Assembly (NCBI GenBank): GCA_017305635.1
Contig: JAFKKF010000010.1
Location: 434,001-498,000 of the forward strand
Direction: 5' to 3'
DNA length: 64,000 bases
From: Hyphomicrobiales bacterium
GTDB taxonomy: Bacteria; Pseudomonadota; Alphaproteobacteria; Rhizobiales; Kaistiaceae
A program made the position numbers and the translations under genes. The notes under the pieces are model-generated. The model was not told where the DNA came from. It worked only from the letters and a program-made list of their open reading frames with translations, and ran no database searches. Positions 46,860-58,068 of this stretch are shown piece after piece (within the stretch, counting starts at the first letter, position 1; the number at the start of each line of letters is the position of its first letter).

Positions 46860-47950
46860 TGGCCATCGGATGGACGCTCGCGATCTATTTCGCGCGCCGC
46901 TTCGCGGTGATGGTGCTCAGCATCTTCCTGTTCTTCGCCCTGCTCGTCGGCGCGATCACCTATCTCGAATTCATGACCCGCTCGATGAGCGCCAATGCCT
47001 TCGACCCGGTGCAGGTGCTGGTGCTGACCGCCTTCAAGCTGCCGGGCATATCGGAGGAGCTGCTGCCCTTCGTGACGCTGTTCGGCTCGATCGCGGCCTT
47101 CGTCGTCGCCAACCGGCGGCTGGAAGTCGTGATCGCGCGGGCGGCAGGGCTATCGGCCTGGCAGTTCCTGCTGCCGGCCTGCATCGTCGGGCTGCTCTTC
47201 GGCGTGTTCGGCACCACGATCTACAATCCGGTCGCCACGACGCTCCGTGGCTGGGCCGACGAGGCCCAGGCCCGCCTCTTCTCGAACACGCCGCAGATCG
47301 CCTCGGATAACGGGCCGATCTGGCTTCGCCAGGCTTTCGAGGGGCGGGAATCGATCCTCGGGGCGACACAGAGCTTCGACCATGGGTTGGGGCTCACCAA
47401 CGTCACCGCCTTCACGTTCAACAAGGACGGGAGCTTCCGCGAACGGATCGACGCCCGCTCGGGGCATTATTCCGCCGGGGAGTGGCTTCTCGACAACGCT
47501 ACCGTAACGACGCCCGGCCACGCGCCGAAGTTGCAATCGCGCTACAGCCTGCCGACCTCGCTCAGCCCCAACCAGGTGCGCCAAACCTTTGACAACGTTG
47601 ACACAAATTCGTTCTGGGAGCTGCCTGCCCTGATCGCTGCCGCCAAGGCCGCCGGGGTATCGGCGGACCGCTACCAGCTGCGCTTCCACAACCTCCTGTC
47701 GCGGCCGCTGGTGCTGTTGGCAATGGTCCTCATAGCTGCCATCGTATCCCTGCGATTCTCGCGTTCCAGGGACGTCGGGAACATGATTTTGGCTGGTGTG
47801 GCAGTGGGGTTCATGCTTTATGTTGTGTCCAAGATCGCCTGGGATCTGGGCAGCGGCGGAATCGTGCCTCCGCAACTGGCGGCGTGGCTTCCGGCGATCG
47901 TGACTCTGCTGGTGGGAACCACTGTGCTCCTTCACCTGGAGGATGGATGA
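46859..47950 (+). CDS. lptG: LPS export permease LptG
   Basis: The 363-aa partner of LptF has the same six-helix plan with a periplasmic domain in the middle (about residues 100-265). YFARRFAVMVLSIFLFFALLV opens helix 1. Its last bases overlap the lptD ATG (ATGA), so translation is coupled. The complex moves LPS to the LptA/LptD bridge. Confidence 0.95.
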   Translation: MAIGWTLAIYFARRFAVMVLSIFLFFALLVGAITYLEFMTRSMSANAFDPVQVLVLTAFKLPGISEELLPFVTLFGSIAAFVVANRRLEVVIARAAGLSAWQFLLPACIVGLLFGVFGTTIYNPVATTLRGWADEAQARLFSNTPQIASDNGPIWLRQAFEGRESILGATQSFDHGLGLTNVTAFTFNKDGSFRERIDARSGHYSAGEWLLDNATVTTPGHAPKLQSRYSLPTSLSPNQVRQTFDNVDTNSFWELPALIAAAKAAGVSADRYQLRFHNLLSRPLVLLAMVLIAAIVSLRFSRSRDVGNMILAGVAVGFMLYVVSKIAWDLGSGGIVPPQLAAWLPAIVTLLVGTTVLLHLEDG

Positions 47951-50325
47951 GGGTGGCGGCGTTGCAACGCATGTTCGGCTGGCTGATCGGGGGATCGCCG
48001 GCCGGGCTGATCGCGCGTGTCGCGATCGCGATTGCGCTCGCCCTCACGGCCGTGCCCGCCTCGGCCGCCGAAACACCCAATTTCAAGTTCGCGCCCGGCT
48101 CCAAGATGCTCGTGGAGGCCGACCAGCTGGTCTATGACTACGACCACAACACGGTCTCGGCGGTCGGCAACGTCAAGATCTACTACAGCGGCTATACGCT
48201 CGAGGCCGAGCGGGTCACCTACAACAAGCCGAGCCGCCGGCTGGTCGCCAGCGGCAACGTCAAGCTGACCGACCCGACCGGGCTCGCCACCTATGCCCAG
48301 CAGCTCGACCTGACCGACGATTTCAGCGACGGCTTCGTCGATTCGCTCCGCGTCGAGACGCCGGACAAGACCCGCTTCGCCGCGGCCCGCGCGGAGCGCT
48401 CGAACGGCGAGGTGACGACCTTCGACCACGGCGTCTACACGGCCTGCGAGCCCTGCAAGGACCATCCCGAGAAGCCGCCGCTCTGGCAGATCAACGCCCA
48501 GAAGATCGTCCACAACCAGAAGACCAAGACGGTCTATTTCCAGAACGCCTCGTTCGAGTTCATGGGCGTGCCGATCGCCTATGTCCCCTATTTCTCCGCG
48601 GCGGATCCCTCGGTGAAGCGCAAGAGCGGCTTCCTGGTTCCGGTCTGGGGCTACACGCAGGCCACCGGCTGGTCGGTGACGACGCCCTATTTCCTGGCGC
48701 TCGCGCCGAGCTACGACCTGACGCTCAGCCCGACCTACTACACCAACCAGGGGGTCATGGGTCAGGTCGAGTGGCGGCATCGCCTGAGCAACGGCCAGTA
48801 CACGGTCAAGGTCGCCGGCATCTCGCAGAACAATCCCGACGACTTCGTCAGCGGCAATTACGGCCTGCCGGCCGACCGCTCCTTCCGCGGCGGCATCCGC
48901 ACGACGGGCGAGTTCTCGATCAATTCGCGCTGGACGTTCGGGTGGGACGGCACGCTCTCCACCGACCGCCTGTTCACGCGCAATTACAGCGTGCTGAACA
49001 GCGACACGGCGGTCACGACCTCGCAGGTCCACCTGACCGGGATCGGCGACACGAGCTACTTCGACATCCGCGCGATGCACTTCCAGGTGCTGACCGACGA
49101 AGCCGCCGCCACAGCCGCCTATCCCGACCAGTACGACCAGGCCCGCCAGGGCGATGCGCTGCCGGTCGTCGATTACAACCGCGTCCTCGACGATCCGGTC
49201 TTCGGCGGCCAGTACACGGTCAGCGCGAACTTCACCAACGTGACGCGCAGCAAGACCGACAATTTCTTCGTCGACAGCAATGGCGACGGCATCCCGGACA
49301 CCTACTATCACGGCGTCGCCGGCGACTTCGCCCGCTACAGCGCGCAGGTCGACTGGGAGAAGAAGATCATCGGGCCGTTCGGCCAGGTCTTCACGCCCTT
49401 CGCCTACCTCCGCGGCGATGCCTTCTCGATCAACCCCACCGACCACAGCACGCCGCTGACCGACCAGACGACGGCATTCCGCGGGATGCCCGCCGCCGGC
49501 ATCGAGTGGAGCCTGCCGGTGCTTGCGACCGTCGGCCAGTCGACCCACGTATTCGAGCCGATGGCCCAGATCATCGTGCGGCCGAACGAGACGATGGCCG
49601 GGCAGCTGCCCAACGAAGACGCGCAGAGCCTCGTCTGGGACGACTCGCTGCTCTTCGCCAAGGACAAGTTCTCCGGCTATGACCGCCTGGAAGGCGGCAC
49701 CCGGCTGAATGCCGGCATCCACTATCTCGGCACCTTCTCGAACGGCATGTCGATCGACGGCGTCTTCGGCCAGTCCTACCAGCTCGCCGGGGCCAATCCG
49801 TTCGCCTCTGCCGACCTTGCCGATACCGGCAAGTTCTCCGGCCTCGAGACCGACGCCTCCGACTATGTCGGCCGCATCGCCCTCGATACCGGGCTCGGCC
49901 CGCGGATCGCCGCGCACGGCCGTTTCGACGAGAAGACCTTCGACCTCAACCGCGCACAGATCGAGGCGACCAACGTCATCGGGCCGCTGACCGCCTCGGC
50001 CTCCTACATCTACCTGCGCTCCGATCCGAATGCCGGCATCGACACCGAGAGCTCGGCGGCATCGGCTGCCGCGTCGATCAACTTCATCGAGAACTGGCGC
50101 CTGTTCGGCACGGTTTCCTACGACCTGACGAAGAACGCGCTCGCTTCGGACAGCCTCGGCCTCGCCTTCGACAATAGCTGCCTGACGCTCGCGCTGGCCT
50201 ATAGCGAGGTGCGCGACAGCTATTCGGACATCCCGAACTCGCGCCAGGTGACCTTCCGCCTGATGATGCGTACGCTCGGCGAGACGAGCGGATCGGCAAG
50301 CCTCGGCCCGAGCGGCGGCTCCTGA
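47947..50325 (+). CDS. lptD: LPS-assembly protein LptD
   Basis: The 792-aa outer-membrane protein inserts LPS into the outer leaflet. It has a signal sequence (ending near ASAAETPN), an N-terminal OstA/jellyroll domain (ADQLVYDYDHNTVSAVGNVKIYY) that receives LPS, and a large C-terminal barrel. Cysteines in TACEPCKD could form the disulfide needed for assembly. ATG 47947 overlaps the lptG stop. A periplasmic chaperone gene follows. Confidence 0.95.
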   Translation: MRVAALQRMFGWLIGGSPAGLIARVAIAIALALTAVPASAAETPNFKFAPGSKMLVEADQLVYDYDHNTVSAVGNVKIYYSGYTLEAERVTYNKPSRRLVASGNVKLTDPTGLATYAQQLDLTDDFSDGFVDSLRVETPDKTRFAAARAERSNGEVTTFDHGVYTACEPCKDHPEKPPLWQINAQKIVHNQKTKTVYFQNASFEFMGVPIAYVPYFSAADPSVKRKSGFLVPVWGYTQATGWSVTTPYFLALAPSYDLTLSPTYYTNQGVMGQVEWRHRLSNGQYTVKVAGISQNNPDDFVSGNYGLPADRSFRGGIRTTGEFSINSRWTFGWDGTLSTDRLFTRNYSVLNSDTAVTTSQVHLTGIGDTSYFDIRAMHFQVLTDEAAATAAYPDQYDQARQGDALPVVDYNRVLDDPVFGGQYTVSANFTNVTRSKTDNFFVDSNGDGIPDTYYHGVAGDFARYSAQVDWEKKIIGPFGQVFTPFAYLRGDAFSINPTDHSTPLTDQTTAFRGMPAAGIEWSLPVLATVGQSTHVFEPMAQIIVRPNETMAGQLPNEDAQSLVWDDSLLFAKDKFSGYDRLEGGTRLNAGIHYLGTFSNGMSIDGVFGQSYQLAGANPFASADLADTGKFSGLETDASDYVGRIALDTGLGPRIAAHGRFDEKTFDLNRAQIEATNVIGPLTASASYIYLRSDPNAGIDTESSAASAAASINFIENWRLFGTVSYDLTKNALASDSLGLAFDNSCLTLALAYSEVRDSYSDIPNSRQVTFRLMMRTLGETSGSASLGPSGGS

Positions 50326-50476
50326 TCCAGGGCGCCACACGGCCCGCCGCCTTCACCGTTTTGCCCGATTTGAAGGCTTGAAGGTCAAATCGTGGACCGT
50401 GCCGGCGGGCTCGGCTAGCCTTGGCCCCACACGAGTCCGGAAGCGGCCGTTTCCAGCGGCCGCCATCCATCGGAGC

Positions 50477-51400
50477 ATGAACATGACCAGCGCCGCCCGC
50501 TTCGCCGTCCTTGCCGTCATCGGCTTCGCTTCGGCGCTCGGCATCCTCCCTGCCCTCGCCGACAACACGATCCGCGTCACCGTCAACGACGAGCCGATCA
50601 CCAGCTACGACATCAGCCAGCGGCTGATGCTGATGAAGATCGCCGGCGAGAAGGGCGGCGAGAAAGCCGCGATACAGCAGCTCATCGACGAGACGCTCGA
50701 GCTGAGCGACGCGCGTGCACGCGGCATCAAGGTCCCCGATTCGCGGGTCGACGCCGCCTTTGCCTCGATCGCCGGGCGCATGAAGATGAACGCGGCCGGG
50801 CTGACCAAGGCGCTCGCCAGCGCCGGCCTCCAGGCCGAGTCGCTGAAGCGGCGCATCCGGGCGCAGATGGCCTGGGGCCAGCTCGTCGATGCGCGCAGCC
50901 GGTTCGAGGTTTCGGTGAAATCGTCCGATATCGCCAAGGCCCTCCAGGCGCAGGGTGATCCGGGCAAGATCACCAATACCGAATTCACGCTTCAGCAGAT
51001 CATCTTCGTGGTGCCGAAGGGATCGTCCGCCGGCTACATCGCCCAGCGCAAGCGCGAAGCCGAGAACTTCCGCAGCCGCTACACCGGATGCGACGGCGCG
51101 GTGAACCAGGCCAAGGGGCTCCGCGACGTCGCCGTGAAGAGCCTCGGCCGCCGCACCACCGACCAGCTCGTCGGTCCCGACGGCAAGGAAGTGCAGCAGA
51201 CACCGGTCGGCAAGACCACACGGCCGGCGGCCGGCGACCAGGGCGTGACGCTGATCGCCGTCTGCTCCACCCGCAAGATCGACAGCAACGCCGCCGCGGT
51301 CAACCAGGCCGAAGACAAGCTGAGCCTCGAGCAGTCGAAGAATGTCGGCGACGAATACCTGAAGAAGCTCCGCGACAAGGCGGTGATCAAGTACCGCTGA
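50477..51400 (+). CDS. SurA-like periplasmic chaperone
   Basis: The 307-aa protein has a signal peptide (to ALAD), then a SurA N-terminal chaperone region ([45 protein letters not shown]). The parvulin part is short and poorly conserved ([17 protein letters not shown]), so prolyl isomerase activity is doubtful. Lying after lptD and before pdxA, it most likely escorts LptD and other barrels. An ATG at 50483 is nearly equal. Confidence 0.88.
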   Translation: MNMTSAARFAVLAVIGFASALGILPALADNTIRVTVNDEPITSYDISQRLMLMKIAGEKGGEKAAIQQLIDETLELSDARARGIKVPDSRVDAAFASIAGRMKMNAAGLTKALASAGLQAESLKRRIRAQMAWGQLVDARSRFEVSVKSSDIAKALQAQGDPGKITNTEFTLQQIIFVVPKGSSAGYIAQRKREAENFRSRYTGCDGAVNQAKGLRDVAVKSLGRRTTDQLVGPDGKEVQQTPVGKTTRPAAGDQGVTLIAVCSTRKIDSNAAAVNQAEDKLSLEQSKNVGDEYLKKLRDKAVIKYR

Positions 51401-51404
51401 TCCG

Positions 51405-52433
51405 ATGCCGGGGGGCGAAGCGACAGGACGGCCGATCGCCCTGACCATGGGTGAGCCGGCCGGAATCGGGCCGGACATCACGCTTGCCGCGTGGCTCCAG
51501 CGCGAGACGCTGGGCCTGCCGCCGTTCTACTACCTCGCCGATCCGGTCGCGCTGCGCGAACGGGCGGAACTGCTCCGGCTGGACTGCCCGATCGAGACCG
51601 TGACGCCGACCGGGGCGGCGGATGCCTTCGGCCGCGCGCTGCCGGTGGTGCCGCTCGCCGGGAGGGTCTCGGGCGGGCCGCGCCAGCTCGATTCCCGCAA
51701 CGCGCCGTCGGTGGTCGAAGCGATCGCGCGGGCGGTCGGCGACGTGCGGTCCGGGGCCGCCGCGGCGGTCGTCACCAACCCCATCAACAAGAAGGCGCTC
51801 TACGACGCCGGCTTCCAGCATCCCGGGCATACCGAGTTCCTCGGCACGCTTTCGGCGGCCTGGACGGGCACGCCGGGCAAGCCGGTGATGATGCTCGTGG
51901 GGCCGGAGCTGAAGGCGGTGCCGGTCACCATCCACATCCCGCTCCACGAAGTGGCCGGCGCGCTCAGCGAAAGGCTGATCGTCGAGACCGGGCGGATCGT
52001 CGCCGCGGACCTGCGCCGCCGCTTCCGCATCGCGGCGCCGCGGCTCGGCATCGCCGGGCTCAACCCGCATGCCGGCGAAGGCGGCACGATGGGCACCGAG
52101 GAGGAGACGATCATCCGTCCGGCGATCGCCGCGCTCGAGGCGGAGGGGATCGTGGCCATCGGGCCCCTGCCCGCCGACACCATGTTCCACCGCGCGGGAC
52201 GCGCGCGCTACGACGCGGCGCTCTGCATGTATCACGACCAGGCGCTGATCCCGGCGAAGACGCTCGCCTTCGCCGAGACGGTCAATGTCACGCTCGGGCT
52301 CGCCTTCGTGCGCACCTCGCCCGACCACGGCACGGCGCTGGACATTGCCGGGACGGGCAAGGCCGATCCGTCGAGCCTCGCCGCAGCGCTGCGGTTGGCG
52401 GCCGAACTCGCCGCCAACGACCGCGCGCAATGA
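51405..52433 (+). CDS. pdxA: 4-hydroxythreonine-4-phosphate dehydrogenase
   Basis: The 342-aa enzyme oxidises 4-phosphohydroxy-L-threonine in the DXP-dependent vitamin B6 pathway. Metal ligands are seen in [18 protein letters not shown] and [13 protein letters not shown], and [12 protein letters not shown] opens the protein. It starts four bases after the SurA-like gene and overlaps rsmA by 4 bp (ATGA). Confidence 0.95.
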   Translation: MPGGEATGRPIALTMGEPAGIGPDITLAAWLQRETLGLPPFYYLADPVALRERAELLRLDCPIETVTPTGAADAFGRALPVVPLAGRVSGGPRQLDSRNAPSVVEAIARAVGDVRSGAAAAVVTNPINKKALYDAGFQHPGHTEFLGTLSAAWTGTPGKPVMMLVGPELKAVPVTIHIPLHEVAGALSERLIVETGRIVAADLRRRFRIAAPRLGIAGLNPHAGEGGTMGTEEETIIRPAIAALEAEGIVAIGPLPADTMFHRAGRARYDAALCMYHDQALIPAKTLAFAETVNVTLGLAFVRTSPDHGTALDIAGTGKADPSSLAAALRLAAELAANDRAQ

Positions 52434-53275
52434 GCCGCATCGACGACCTGCCGCCGCTTCGCGAGGTGATCGCGCGGCATGGCCTGACGGCGACGCGTGC
52501 GCTCGGCCAGAACTTCCTCCTCGACCTCAACCTCACCTCGCGCATCGCGCGCACGGCGGGCCGGCTCGACGACAAGACGGTGATCGAGGTCGGTCCGGGA
52601 CCCGGCGGGCTGACGCGGGCGCTCCTCGCCAACGGAGCGCGGAAGGTCGTGGCGATCGAGCGCGACGAGCGCTGCCTCGCCGCGCTCGCCGAGATCGCCA
52701 CGCGCTATCCCGGCCGGCTGGAAGTGGTCGCCGGCGATGCGCTCGCCGCCGACATGGCGGCGCTCGCCGAGGGACCGACGGTGATCGCGGCGAACCTGCC
52801 CTACAACATCGCGACGCCGCTTCTCGTTGGCTGGCTGCGGACGGAGCCCTGGCCGCCCTTCTACGAGTCGATGACGCTGATGTTCCAGCGCGAGGTGGCG
52901 GAGCGGATCGTCGCCCGGCCCGGCTCGAAGGCCTATGGGCGGCTCGGCGTGCTTGCCGGCTGGCGGGCGGAATCGAAGATCGCCTTCGACATCGATCCGG
53001 GCGCCTTCGTGCCGCGGCCGAAGGTCGTCTCCTCGGTGGTCCACATCGTGCCGCGGCCGCACCCGCTCGCCGTCGATCCGGACGTGCTCGAAAAGGTCAC
53101 GGCGGCCGCCTTCGGGCAGAGGCGGAAGATGCTGCGGCAGAGCCTGAAGACGCTCGGCGTCGATCCCGGGGCGCTGCTCGCGGCGGGGAAGATCGAGGAG
53201 ACGCGGCGGGCGGAGGAGATCGGCGTCGAGGGTTTCGTCGCCATGGCCAACGCGCTCAGCCAGCCGAACCGGTGA
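52430..53275 (+). CDS. rsmA: 16S rRNA (adenine1518/1519-N6)-dimethyltransferase
   Basis: The 281-aa methyltransferase (KsgA) dimethylates two adenines in the 3' hairpin of 16S rRNA. GQNFLLD, the SAM loop [14 protein letters not shown] and the catalytic NLPYN are present. It is coupled to pdxA and converges on gmk with a 20-bp 3' overlap. Confidence 0.96.
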   Translation: MSRIDDLPPLREVIARHGLTATRALGQNFLLDLNLTSRIARTAGRLDDKTVIEVGPGPGGLTRALLANGARKVVAIERDERCLAALAEIATRYPGRLEVVAGDALAADMAALAEGPTVIAANLPYNIATPLLVGWLRTEPWPPFYESMTLMFQREVAERIVARPGSKAYGRLGVLAGWRAESKIAFDIDPGAFVPRPKVVSSVVHIVPRPHPLAVDPDVLEKVTAAAFGQRRKMLRQSLKTLGVDPGALLAAGKIEETRRAEEIGVEGFVAMANALSQPNR

Positions 53276-53978
53276 TCGCAGCGCCCTCGGCAAGAAGGTT
53301 GCCGATGAAGGCGGGGAGGCCCGGCTGCCGGTCGCGGCGGAACGGTGCCGCAGCCGCAATGACGTCGGCGCGCGGCGGCTTCTCGCGGCGGGCGCGCTCG
53401 GCGGCAAGGATCGTCCGCGTCGCGTTGAACGAAGCGTCCAGATCGCTGTTGACGATGACGTAGTCGTATTCGGTCCAATGGCCGATCTCGGTGCGGGCAT
53501 TGACGAGGCGGCGCGCGATGATGTCGGTCTGGTCCTCCGCGCGTCGCTCGAGCCGCGAACGCAGCTCCTGGAACGACGGCGGCAGGACGAAGATCGTCGC
53601 GACGTCGTCGCCCATGGCGCGCTTCAGTTGCTGCGTGCCCTGCCAGTCTATGTCGAAGAGGACATCGAGGCCGGCATCGAGGGCCTTCTCCACGGCGTCG
53701 CGCGGCGTGCCGTACATGTTGCCGTGGACGAGGGCGGATTCGAGAAGCTCGCCGTCCCGCTGCATGGCCTCGAAGCGCGGCCGGTCGACGAAGAAATAAT
53801 GCACGCCCTCGATCTCGCTGTGGCGGCGCGGTCGCGTGGTCGCGGAGATGGAGAGGGTCAGGCCCTTCTCCTGCTCGAGGAGATAGCGCGTGATGGTCGA
53901 CTTGCCGGCGCCGGAAGGCGAGGAGAGGACCAGCATGACGCCGCGGCGGGCAGCCTTCGGGGGAGACGGCGCGCTCAT
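53256..53978 (-). CDS. gmk: Guanylate kinase
   Basis: The 240-aa enzyme phosphorylates GMP to GDP. The P-loop [10 protein letters not shown] is at 19-28, followed by the GMP-binding region ([21 protein letters not shown]). The C-terminal 35 residues extend past the usual end, toward the overlap with rsmA. Its start overlaps the yicC stop by 4 bp, forming a yicC-gmk pair. Confidence 0.96.
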   Translation of the reverse strand: MSAPSPPKAARRGVMLVLSSPSGAGKSTITRYLLEQEKGLTLSISATTRPRRHSEIEGVHYFFVDRPRFEAMQRDGELLESALVHGNMYGTPRDAVEKALDAGLDVLFDIDWQGTQQLKRAMGDDVATIFVLPPSFQELRSRLERRAEDQTDIIARRLVNARTEIGHWTEYDYVIVNSDLDASFNATRTILAAERARREKPPRADVIAAAAPFRRDRQPGLPAFIGNLLAEGAAITGSAG

Positions 53979-54862
53979 TCGAGGTTCTGGATCTGCTCGC
54001 GCAGCTGGTCGACGACGGCCTTCAGCTCGAGGCCGATCGCGGTCAGCGAACGGTCATTGGCCTTCGAGCAGAGAGTGTTGACCTCGCGATTGAATTCCTG
54101 GGCGAGGAAGTCGAGCCGGCGGCCGACCGGCCCGCCTTCCGCAAGGAGGGCGCGGGCGGCGGCGACGTGGGCGGCGAGGCGGTCGAGCTCCTCGCGGATA
54201 TCGGCCTTGGTGGCGAGCAGGACGGCTTCCTGGTGCAGGCGGTCCGGATCGAGGGCGGGCGCGGCGTCGAGGAGGGTCGCGACCTGCTCGGCGAGGCGGG
54301 CGCGGACAACCTCGGGCCGGCGTGCGGGCGAGGCCTCGGCTTCGCCGGCGAGACGGGCGATCTCATCGATGCGCGCGGCGAGGACGGCACCGATGACGGT
54401 GCCCTCCCCCTCGCGCATGGCGACGAGGTCGGTGAGCGCCCGGTCGAGGCCCGCGAGCGCATCGGCGCGCAGCGCCGCCTCGGCCTCCGGGTCATGGCCC
54501 TCGTCGCTGCTCTCGAGGACGCCGCGGATCGAGAGGATGCCGTCCAGCGTCGGCGGCTGGACCGAAAGACGCGTGCCGATCCGCTCCATGGCGGCGATGA
54601 CCTCGGCGAGTACGGCCTCGTTGACGCGGAGGCGCTGGCCGGGCGCGTCGGATTCGAGCGTGAGCGTCGCCTGGACGTTGCCGCGCGTCAGCCGCTTCGC
54701 GCAGCGCTCGCGGACCTGGGGTTCCAGCACCTCCTGGCCCGGCGGCAGGCGGAGGCGGAGCTCCAGCCCCTTGCCGTTGACGCTCCGCATCTCCCAGGTC
54801 CAGCGCACGGCGCCGGACGAGCCGTCGGCGCGTGCAAAACCCGTCATGCTTGCGAGCGGCAT
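53975..54862 (-). CDS. yicC: YicC family endoribonuclease
   Basis: The 295-aa protein matches YicC over its length, from MTGFARADGSS and WEMRSVNGKGLELRLRLP to the C-terminal signature RRLDFLAQEFNREVNTLCSKA. E. coli YicC is a reported endoribonuclease affecting small RNA decay. It is coupled to gmk, as in many proteobacteria, and lies downstream of mltG. Confidence 0.93.
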   Translation of the reverse strand: MPLASMTGFARADGSSGAVRWTWEMRSVNGKGLELRLRLPPGQEVLEPQVRERCAKRLTRGNVQATLTLESDAPGQRLRVNEAVLAEVIAAMERIGTRLSVQPPTLDGILSIRGVLESSDEGHDPEAEAALRADALAGLDRALTDLVAMREGEGTVIGAVLAARIDEIARLAGEAEASPARRPEVVRARLAEQVATLLDAAPALDPDRLHQEAVLLATKADIREELDRLAAHVAAARALLAEGGPVGRRLDFLAQEFNREVNTLCSKANDRSLTAIGLELKAVVDQLREQIQNLE

Positions 54863-54940
54863 CGCCCTACCATTCCCGATTCAATTTCCCCGCCGGTTGC
54901 TAGCACGGCGGGGCGCGGAAGGCACGGGGCCGGCGCCTGC

Positions 54941-56212
54941 CTACTGGTCCGGCTGCAGCGCCATCGGCGCGTCCCCGGAGGCGGCGGGCTTCGGCTTCGC
55001 CACGGGAACCGGCGCGGCCGGTGCGGCATCGCCGTCGTCCGCGGCGTCGGGCGCATCTGCGGCCGCGGCGCCGCCATTGCCGCCGTTGACCTGGCGCCAG
55101 CGGGCGACGTTGCGCAGGTGATCCTCGTAGGTCTCGGCGAAGGCGTGGCCGCCGCTGCCATCGGCGACGAAGTAGAGATCGCGGGTGCGCGAGGGATTGG
55201 CGACGGCTTCCAGCGAGGCCCTGCCCGGATTGGCGATCGGGCCGGGCGGCAGGCCGCCGTTGGTGTAGGTGTTGTAGGGCGAGTCGGTGGACAGGTCGTC
55301 CTTGGAGAGGGTGTAGTCGGAGGGCTTTCCCTTGCCGCCGAACTTGGCATAGACGACCGTCGGATCCGACTGCAGGCGCATGTTGAGGCGCAGCCGGTTG
55401 ATGAAGACGGCGGCGACGCGGCTGCGCTCGTCGGCGATGCCGGTCTCCTTCTCGACGATCGAGGCGAGCACGACGAGCTCCTCGGCCGATTTCAGCGGCG
55501 AGTCGGAAGCGCGGCGATTCCAGATATCGGTCAGCGTCCGGTCACGGTCGCGGCGCATGCGCGAGAGGATGTTCTCGCGCGTGTCGCCGCGGGTGAACTT
55601 GTAGGTCTCGGGCAGGAGCGAGCCTTCCGGCGGCACCTCGCTTATGTCGCCGACCAGCACCGGATCGGCGTTCAGGCGATCTACGATCTGCTGGCTGGTG
55701 AGCCCCTCGGGCACCGAGATCGAGTAGAGGATGCCCTTGCCGCCGACCATCGCCTCCATGATGTCGCGCATGGAGGCGTGCGCCGGGATGAGATACTCGC
55801 CGGCCTTGAGGTTGTTCTGCTCGCGCTCCATCCAGACGCCGGCCATGAACAGCCACTTGGACGTGATGGCGCCCTCGCGGGTGAGGATATCGGCGATGGC
55901 ACCGAGCGAGGTGCCGCGGTCGATGCTGACGGTGCGCGCCTGATCGAGCGCGCCGGGCTTGTTGAACTGCATGCGCCCGATGAACAGCCCCGCCCCGCCG
56001 GCGATGACCGCGACGATGACGAGGGTGAGGACGAAGTTGAGGAAGATGACCAGCGGGTGGCGCACCGCGCGCGACCGCTGCGGCGGCGGCGGCACGACCT
56101 CGGGCTGCAGCATCTCGGTCGGGCTCTTCGGAGCCGCGCGGCTGGAAGACGATAGCCGCGCCGACAGGATATCGCTGTCGCTACCGTAACGGTCCCTTCG
56201 GATGTCGCTCAT
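54941..56212 (-). CDS. mltG: Endolytic murein transglycosylase
   Basis: The 423-aa inner-membrane protein cuts nascent glycan strands to end their elongation. One helix (about 55-78) anchors it, followed by the LysM-like region and the catalytic domain with its Glu in ASIVEKET and the QSDPTVVYAK segment. A Pro/Ala-rich C-terminal tail of about 50 residues is variable. It belongs to the run fabF, mltG, yicC, gmk. Confidence 0.94.
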   Translation of the reverse strand: MSDIRRDRYGSDSDILSARLSSSSRAAPKSPTEMLQPEVVPPPPQRSRAVRHPLVIFLNFVLTLVIVAVIAGGAGLFIGRMQFNKPGALDQARTVSIDRGTSLGAIADILTREGAITSKWLFMAGVWMEREQNNLKAGEYLIPAHASMRDIMEAMVGGKGILYSISVPEGLTSQQIVDRLNADPVLVGDISEVPPEGSLLPETYKFTRGDTRENILSRMRRDRDRTLTDIWNRRASDSPLKSAEELVVLASIVEKETGIADERSRVAAVFINRLRLNMRLQSDPTVVYAKFGGKGKPSDYTLSKDDLSTDSPYNTYTNGGLPPGPIANPGRASLEAVANPSRTRDLYFVADGSGGHAFAETYEDHLRNVARWRQVNGGNGGAAAADAPDAADDGDAAPAAPVPVAKPKPAASGDAPMALQPDQ

Positions 56213-56306
56213 AGGAGGGCGTCTTCTCGCTCACGTTCTTTGCGGGGTGCCGTCGCGGGATGGCGACTTTATCACCCTTTGTGGCGAAAGGACGATAGGC
56301 CGCGGC

Positions 56307-57569
56307 TCAGGCGTGACGCCGGAAGACGAGGGAGGCGTTGGTGCCGCCGAAGCCGAAGGAATTCGACAGCGCGACGTCGATCTTCTTCTTCTTCGGAACC
56401 TTCGGCACCAGGTCGATGGCGGTCTGGACCGAGGGATTGTCGAGGTTGATCGTCGCCGGCGCGACGCCGTCACGGATGGCGAGCAGCGAGAAGATCGCCT
56501 CGACGGCACCGGCCGCGCCAAGGAGATGGCCGGTGGCCGACTTGGTCGAGGACATGGCGGCACCGGCGGCGGCATCGCCAAGAAGACGCTCGACGGCCTT
56601 CAGCTCGATCTCGTCGCCGAGGCCGGTGGAGGTGCCGTGGGCGTTGATGTAGTCGATCTCGGCGGGCGCCACGCCGGCGCGCTTGAGCGCGGCGCGCATG
56701 CAGCGCTCGGCGCCGTCGCCGTCCTCGGAGGGAGCGGTGATGTGATAGGCGTCGCCGGAGAGACCGTAGCCGATCACCTCGCCGTAAATCTTCGCGCCGC
56801 GGGCAATGGCGTGCTCGCGCTCCTCGAGCACGACGACGCCGGCGCCCTCGCCGATGACGAAGCCGTCGCGGTCGCGATCATAGGGGCGCGAGGCCTCAGT
56901 CGGCCGGTCGTTGAAGCCGGTGGAGAGCGCCTTGCAGGCGGAGAAGCCGGCGATGGTGAGGCGCGAGATGGGCGACTCGGTACCGCCGGCGACCATGACG
57001 TCGGCGTCGCCGAGCGCGATCAGGCGCGAGGCGTCGCCGATGGCATGCGCGCCGGTGGAGCAGGCGGTGACCACGGCGTGGTTCGGACCCTTCAGATGGT
57101 AGCGGATCGAGACCTGGCCGGAGGCGAGGTTGATCAGGCGGCCCGGGATGAAGAACGGGCTGATGCGCCGGGGGCCGCGGTCACGGAGCGTCAGCGCCGC
57201 TTCCTCGATGCCGATGAGGCCGCCGATGCCGGAGCCGATCAGCACGCCGGTGGCGCACTGGTCCTCGTAGGTCTCGGGATGCCAGTCGGCATCGGCCAGC
57301 GCCTGGTCGGCGGCGGCAACCGCGTAGACGATGAACTCGTCGACCTTGCGGCTTTCCTTCGGCTCCATCCAGTCGTCGGGGTTATACTTCCCCTCCTCGC
57401 GGGAGCCGCGCGGAACCTGGCAGGCGATCTGGCTCGGAAGGTCCTCGACCTCGAAATCGGTGATGCGCCGGGCGCCGCTCTGGCCGGCGAGCAAATTGCT
57501 CCACGCCGTCTCGACGCCGACGCCGAGCGGGGAAACAATGCCAAGGCCAGTGATGACGACGCGTCTCAT
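56307..57569 (-). CDS. fabF: Beta-ketoacyl-ACP synthase II
   Basis: The 420-aa enzyme elongates acyl-ACP with malonyl-ACP. Cys170 (VTACSTGAH) is the nucleophile; the two histidines are in NAHGTSTGLGD and SATGHLLGAAG. It begins MRRVVITGLGIVSPLG and lies about 50 bp downstream of acpP, in the fab cluster. Confidence 0.97.
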   Translation of the reverse strand: MRRVVITGLGIVSPLGVGVETAWSNLLAGQSGARRITDFEVEDLPSQIACQVPRGSREEGKYNPDDWMEPKESRKVDEFIVYAVAAADQALADADWHPETYEDQCATGVLIGSGIGGLIGIEEAALTLRDRGPRRISPFFIPGRLINLASGQVSIRYHLKGPNHAVVTACSTGAHAIGDASRLIALGDADVMVAGGTESPISRLTIAGFSACKALSTGFNDRPTEASRPYDRDRDGFVIGEGAGVVVLEEREHAIARGAKIYGEVIGYGLSGDAYHITAPSEDGDGAERCMRAALKRAGVAPAEIDYINAHGTSTGLGDEIELKAVERLLGDAAAGAAMSSTKSATGHLLGAAGAVEAIFSLLAIRDGVAPATINLDNPSVQTAIDLVPKVPKKKKIDVALSNSFGFGGTNASLVFRRHA

Positions 57570-57621
57570 CCGTAGCGCTCCGATCCCGGGCTCACGCCCG
57601 GGAGCCCTGCGAATGGTTGTG

Positions 57622-57858
57622 TCAGGAAGCGTTCTTCTCGAGGAAGCTCACCGCATCGCCGACGGTAAGGATGGTCTCCGCCGCGTCATCCGGAATCTCG
57701 ACGCCGAACTCTTCCTCGAAAGCCATGACGAGTTCGACGGTGTCGAGGCTGTCGGCACCCAGGTCGTCGATGAAGCTCGCGTTGTCCGTCACCTTGTCCG
57801 CGTCGACGCCAAGGTGCTCGATCACGATCTTCTTTACCCGTTCACCGATATCGCTCAT
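57622..57858 (-). CDS. acpP: Acyl carrier protein
   Basis: The 78-aa acidic protein carries acyl chains on a phosphopantetheine attached to Ser37 in [12 protein letters not shown]. Sequence and length are standard for AcpP. An approximately 270-bp region separates it from fabG and probably holds its own strong promoter. Confidence 0.98.
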   Translation of the reverse strand: MSDIGERVKKIVIEHLGVDADKVTDNASFIDDLGADSLDTVELVMAFEEEFGVEIPDDAAETILTVGDAVSFLEKNAS

Positions 57859-58068
57859 TTTTGACCCTCGATTGCCTCAAGAACTGACCACCCCAAAGGG
57901 CACTACCTCCGCGAGCGATCGGTTTGTCGGCCTGCGCACGGAACAGGTGAGTTTGCCCCGACTGAATTCGGTGCAGCATCGCCGCAGATGCCACCAGCGC
58001 CCGCCCGTTTCAAAGGCGTTGCGGCGCTTCGACATCGGCCCGGTGCTAACATACTTCATTTGCCTTTA